From Candidatus Bathyarchaeum tardum (GTDB lineage Archaea > Thermoproteota > Bathyarchaeia > Bathyarchaeales > Bathyarchaeaceae), in contig JARVGH010000007.1 in NCBI GenBank assembly GCA_029762755.1, forward strand, positions 51,488-115,487: a stretch of 64,000 nucleotides of DNA. Direction: 5' to 3'. How positions within the stretch are numbered: the first letter of the stretch is position 1; every line of letters starts with the position of its first letter. Below the pieces are notes generated by a model. That model did no database searches, had not been told where the DNA came from, and saw nothing but the letters and a program-made list of their open reading frames with translations. The translations under genes were made by a program, and so were the position numbers. Shown in pieces: positions 61,355 to 64,000 of this stretch.

Positions 61355-62887
61355 TTAATCGCGGAGTCGCAAAAGAACTCCGTCAATTTTGGATTCTGCT
61401 TCATCGATTTTAGCTTGATATTCTTGGACAAGCTTTTCATATGCACTTTTGGAAATTTCGCCCCGATTGACCCGTGAAGTAGCCCGTTGCATGTCTTTTT
61501 CTACGTTATCAAGGGTTGCTTCAGCGACTTCAAGCTGGTTCATTAACCGTCCATAATTGGAACCAGCTTCGCAGATTGAAGATTTCAGAGCAGAAATTCG
61601 TCTATTTGCTGCAGAAAGTCTTCCTTCAAGCATTTTCTTTCTAACTTTGTATTTTCGTCGAGGGATTTTGCCTTTTTGCAGTCTTTGTTCAAGGGAACTA
61701 AGTTCAGATTTGATGTTCAATTTTTCGTCGTAAGTATCAACAAAGGTTTTGAGGTCTTTTGAGGAAACTATGATAGTTGGAGCAGAAACTGTTGTTTGTG
61801 TATCATGAACAAAGAATACAACTGCAACTATTACGGCTATTATTGCCACCCATATTGTGGGGTAAAACGAAGCCCAGAATACACTGTATTCATATTTGAC
61901 TTGGAAGGCAAGGTCGTCTGATGGGTTTACATCTGAAAAACTGAAGGTTATTGTTTCAGGTCTGTTTTCGTCAACACTATCAGGTGTTTGGGTTGCTCTT
62001 TGGAATTTGGCGCCATCAGGTAGAACTACAGAAACTGTTAAGGTTCCAATGGTTGAGTTGAATTCTTCATAAAATGTGGAGGACAAGGTGTAATCATTTT
62101 CGCTATCTAGTGTTACAAGGTCGCTCCATGGAAGATTGAACCTAAGATACAAATTTTCAGTTTCGTCGGTGTCTAGGTCGCCTCTGAGGGTGACTGTCAA
62201 TACATTGTCTTTAACAGATGTTTCAAGGGTTCCCATTTCGTCCCGTATTACAAAGTTGTATGCATTTTCGGGGACACCGATTAGGATTGTTTTGGTCAAA
62301 TATTCTAAGTTAATTACTTTGTAAGCGTTAGTCACAAGAATATTTCCTGATTGACCCAAAATTATTTCCCGGTTAACTTCTTCAAACACGCTCATGATAA
62401 TGGGGGCTTGAAAGTCATCAAATCCATAAACGGTGGGTAAAGTAAGATCATTTTTTGTATCAATTATGTGATCAGAATCATCATACAAATAAACAGATGC
62501 CAGTTTACTGGGACTGACACCTCCGGCGTAGATTGCTTGTCCTTCTAAATCAATGTAAATAACTCGAATTCCTGCTTCTAGGTATTGGGTAGTGTTGTCC
62601 TGAACAAAAGCAACCTTACTAGCTGAATCATACAGTCCGCCACCATCTACAGTGTAAGTTCCCGCTGTGGTGACGTTTATTTCTACGCCTACCCTCAGGA
62701 CATCGTAGTATCCGTCGCCGTCTAGGTCGATTCCTTCGTTATAAAGGGTTCCGGTGAGGCTTGCACCTGCAGGGTCTTGGGCATTAACTGGTGATAGTTG
62801 CACCATAAAAAGGGACAAAGTTAAAGCAAGAATGAAAAAAGTTACCGTTTTGTGCATAATTTTTTTGTGAACATACGTATTTTTCAC
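61355..62887 (-). CDS. Secreted-domain membrane protein with cytoplasmic coiled coil
   Basis: About 510 residues. A signal peptide (TVTFFILALTLSLFMVQL, cut after VNA) leads to an extracellular beta-rich region of about 310 residues containing a DLDGDGYYD calcium-like loop. One span near residue 350 (TIWVAIIAVIVAVVFFV) is followed by a cytoplasmic helical part of about 140 residues rich in charged heptads. The start is uncertain: GTG at 62887 has GGTG before it, ATG at 62899 and 62857 are options. No family is recognised. Confidence 0.8.
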   Translation of the reverse strand: MKNTYVHKKIMHKTVTFFILALTLSLFMVQLSPVNAQDPAGASLTGTLYNEGIDLDGDGYYDVLRVGVEINVTTAGTYTVDGGGLYDSASKVAFVQDNTTQYLEAGIRVIYIDLEGQAIYAGGVSPSKLASVYLYDDSDHIIDTKNDLTLPTVYGFDDFQAPIIMSVFEEVNREIILGQSGNILVTNAYKVINLEYLTKTILIGVPENAYNFVIRDEMGTLETSVKDNVLTVTLRGDLDTDETENLYLRFNLPWSDLVTLDSENDYTLSSTFYEEFNSTIGTLTVSVVLPDGAKFQRATQTPDSVDENRPETITFSFSDVNPSDDLAFQVKYEYSVFWASFYPTIWVAIIAVIVAVVFFVHDTQTTVSAPTIIVSSKDLKTFVDTYDEKLNIKSELSSLEQRLQKGKIPRRKYKVRKKMLEGRLSAANRRISALKSSICEAGSNYGRLMNQLEVAEATLDNVEKDMQRATSRVNRGEISKSAYEKLVQEYQAKIDEAESKIDGVLLRLRD

Positions 62888-63083
62888 ATGATACACCATC
62901 AGGAAAGTTTGTGTTTTTTAGTGGGGTAAGTATCTTTGATTACCTTTATGAACTTTTAGATACTTCGCTGTTGTTAGGCACATTGAAAGATTATACACAT
63001 AATATGTAGAAAAAGTTAAATTCAAAATCATATATTACTTAAACGTGAAAAAATAGTAATATAATTAGTGGGTGGATGAAAAC

Positions 63084-63608
63084 ATGAATAAAAAAATGAT
63101 TTATGTTGTTTTTATTGTTGTAATTGTAATACTTGGAGTTTGCAGTGCTTGGCTTCTTATAAGAAGCGAAAACTTGCAAAATCAAGTGAACTCCATTGAG
63201 GATGAAAAAAGTCAACTTCAGACCTTAATTGCAGATTTACAAAATCAAGTGACAACTAAAGATTTTGAAATCACTGACCTCAACGACCAAATAAACGAGC
63301 TACGAGAAGCAAAACTAATGAATGTTGGAACAGGGGCATCAGACCACAACGATGGACAACCGCCATATCTTTATGTTTACGGTTATATCTGTAACATCGG
63401 CCGTGAAACAGCTTACAATGCAAAAATTCACGTTACTGCAAATCATATAAACGGTGAAACAGCCATTGACACTTACATTGATATTGATCAAACACCAAGC
63501 ATAACTGAAGGTTTAGTATACACCCTTCAACAATTCATTACTTATGACGGAATTAGTATCGACACCAACAGTATAACTATAACTCCAGAATGGACAAACG
63601 AACCATAA
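63084..63608 (+). CDS. Anchored coiled-coil protein with extracellular beta domain
   Basis: About 174 residues: an N-terminal span (MIYVVFIVVIVILGVCSAWL), a coiled coil of two to three heptad blocks (about residues 30-75, LQNQVNSIEDEKSQL), then a beta domain (YVYGYICNIGRETAYNAKI) like the FxLYD-type modules of archaeal surface proteins. The ATG at 63084 follows GGTGGATG. Function unknown. Confidence 0.82.
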   Translation: MNKKMIYVVFIVVIVILGVCSAWLLIRSENLQNQVNSIEDEKSQLQTLIADLQNQVTTKDFEITDLNDQINELREAKLMNVGTGASDHNDGQPPYLYVYGYICNIGRETAYNAKIHVTANHINGETAIDTYIDIDQTPSITEGLVYTLQQFITYDGISIDTNSITITPEWTNEP

Positions 63609-63929
63609 AAACAAAAAGTCCACACGCAGGCAATTCCCAGTGTCTGCGGTGGACAGCAATTGCATGCATTTTGTCAAGAAACCTTGACCAAAACCAACAT
63701 TCAATCAGTCAAGAAAGTTTTACACAACAGTTTGATGTTATAATTTTGAGAAAAGGGTGGAATACAGATTTTTCTTTTCTTACCGACCCCAGAATTTTCA
63801 GAATAACAAAATTAGGCAAAGGAACAGTTCTTGGTTCTCATATTCTTTAGCTTCGAATGAAACTAACAAATAGAAAGACTTCTTTGATAATCACACTTTC
63901 TAATTCTTGCCTTTTTCTAGGATAGCGAA
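63609..63929. other. Intergenic region, nothing recognised
   Basis: About 320 bases. A frame on the plus strand stays open but has no coding character and no ribosome site, and no RNA gene pattern was found. Confidence 0.4.
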
Positions 63930-64000
63930 ATGAAGCATCGTTCAACTGGCTTTTTGTATGCCCATTACAGCAACAATGCCAAAGCAAAAATTAGTGGTGC
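63930..64000 (+). CDS. Start of an unidentified gene, cut by the window edge
   Basis: An ATG at 63930 with AGGAT about nine bases upstream opens a frame that runs to the end of the window: MKHRSTGFLYAHYSNNAKAK. Too short to identify. The ribosome site is the main support. Confidence 0.35.
   Translation, partial: MKHRSTGFLYAHYSNNAKAKISG

Noticed and set aside
63590..63850. An 86-codon open frame downstream of the coiled-coil protein gene
   Set aside because: No ribosome site, starts inside the previous gene, and the composition is not protein-like.

Overview
This window is archaeal chromosomal DNA, AT-rich, with short gaps and many overlapping genes. The archaeal assignment rests on many independent genes: the exosome core (Rrp4, Rrp41, Rrp42), 20S proteasome alpha, SBDS, ribosomal proteins eS17 and eL43, a Brix protein, KEOPS Pcc1, prefoldin beta, RadA, Orc1/Cdc6, both RFC subunits, GINS, MCM, Hel308, TFS and a C/D-box sRNA. 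The gene content would suit a Bathyarchaeia-like member of the TACK group, but that is inference; no rRNA or tRNA gene was seen to place it. No CRISPR array, insertion sequence or prophage was recognised.

Layout. 1-10.4 kb (minus strand): one long operon carrying the whole archaeal aromatic pathway. It starts with aspartate kinase and aspartate-semialdehyde dehydrogenase, continues with ADH synthase, 3-dehydroquinate synthase II, AroD, AroE, GHMP shikimate kinase, AroA, AroC and chorismate mutase, and ends in an aminotransferase cut by the window edge. 10.4-14.1 kb: one-carbon genes, with serine hydroxymethyltransferase and a formaldehyde-activating/hexulose-phosphate synthase fusion that carries an extra N-terminal helix-turn-helix. 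14.1-29.8 kb: mixed housekeeping and membrane genes (RidA, OsmC, TatD, eS17, a MoaD/SAMP protein, RadA, TFS, MoaB, Orc1/Cdc6, MscS-like, rhomboid, HDAC-like, M29 peptidase). 29.9-33.9 kb: a threonine-branch cluster with a phosphoglycerate-mutase-like protein that may be the homoserine kinase, homoserine dehydrogenase and a second aspartate kinase. 34.0-34.3 kb: a C/D-box sRNA and tiny basic reading frames. 34.5-37.0 kb: an ECF transporter module without its S component. 37.0-43.6 kb: the proteasome-SBDS-exosome-eL43-Brix-Pcc1-prefoldin superoperon. 44-48.4 kb: a duplicated Lrp-type regulator, a KamA-family radical SAM protein behind a structured leader, a cupin and an HtrA protease. 48.4-58.1 kb: replication genes, with RfcL and RfcS on the minus strand and, on the plus strand, zinc ribbon, MCM-like protein without a P-loop, GINS, MCM and Hel308. 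58.1-64 kb: PurB, an asparagine synthetase-like protein without the glutaminase cysteine, a ferredoxin and membrane proteins.

The most interesting object is the 483-residue protein at 51776-53227. It sits between a 47-residue zinc ribbon and GINS-MCM-Hel308, and looks like an MCM relative (OB fold, degenerate ATPase region, C-terminal winged helix) that has lost its Walker motifs. A cluster of TGATAT/ATATCA hexamers lies just upstream of this operon. Other points worth following are the HTH-Fae-Hps fusion with an inverted repeat at its promoter, the candidate homoserine kinase, the glutaminase-dead asparagine synthetase, and two apparent frameshifts (RidA and a PEF-type surface protein) that may be sequence errors or real lesions.
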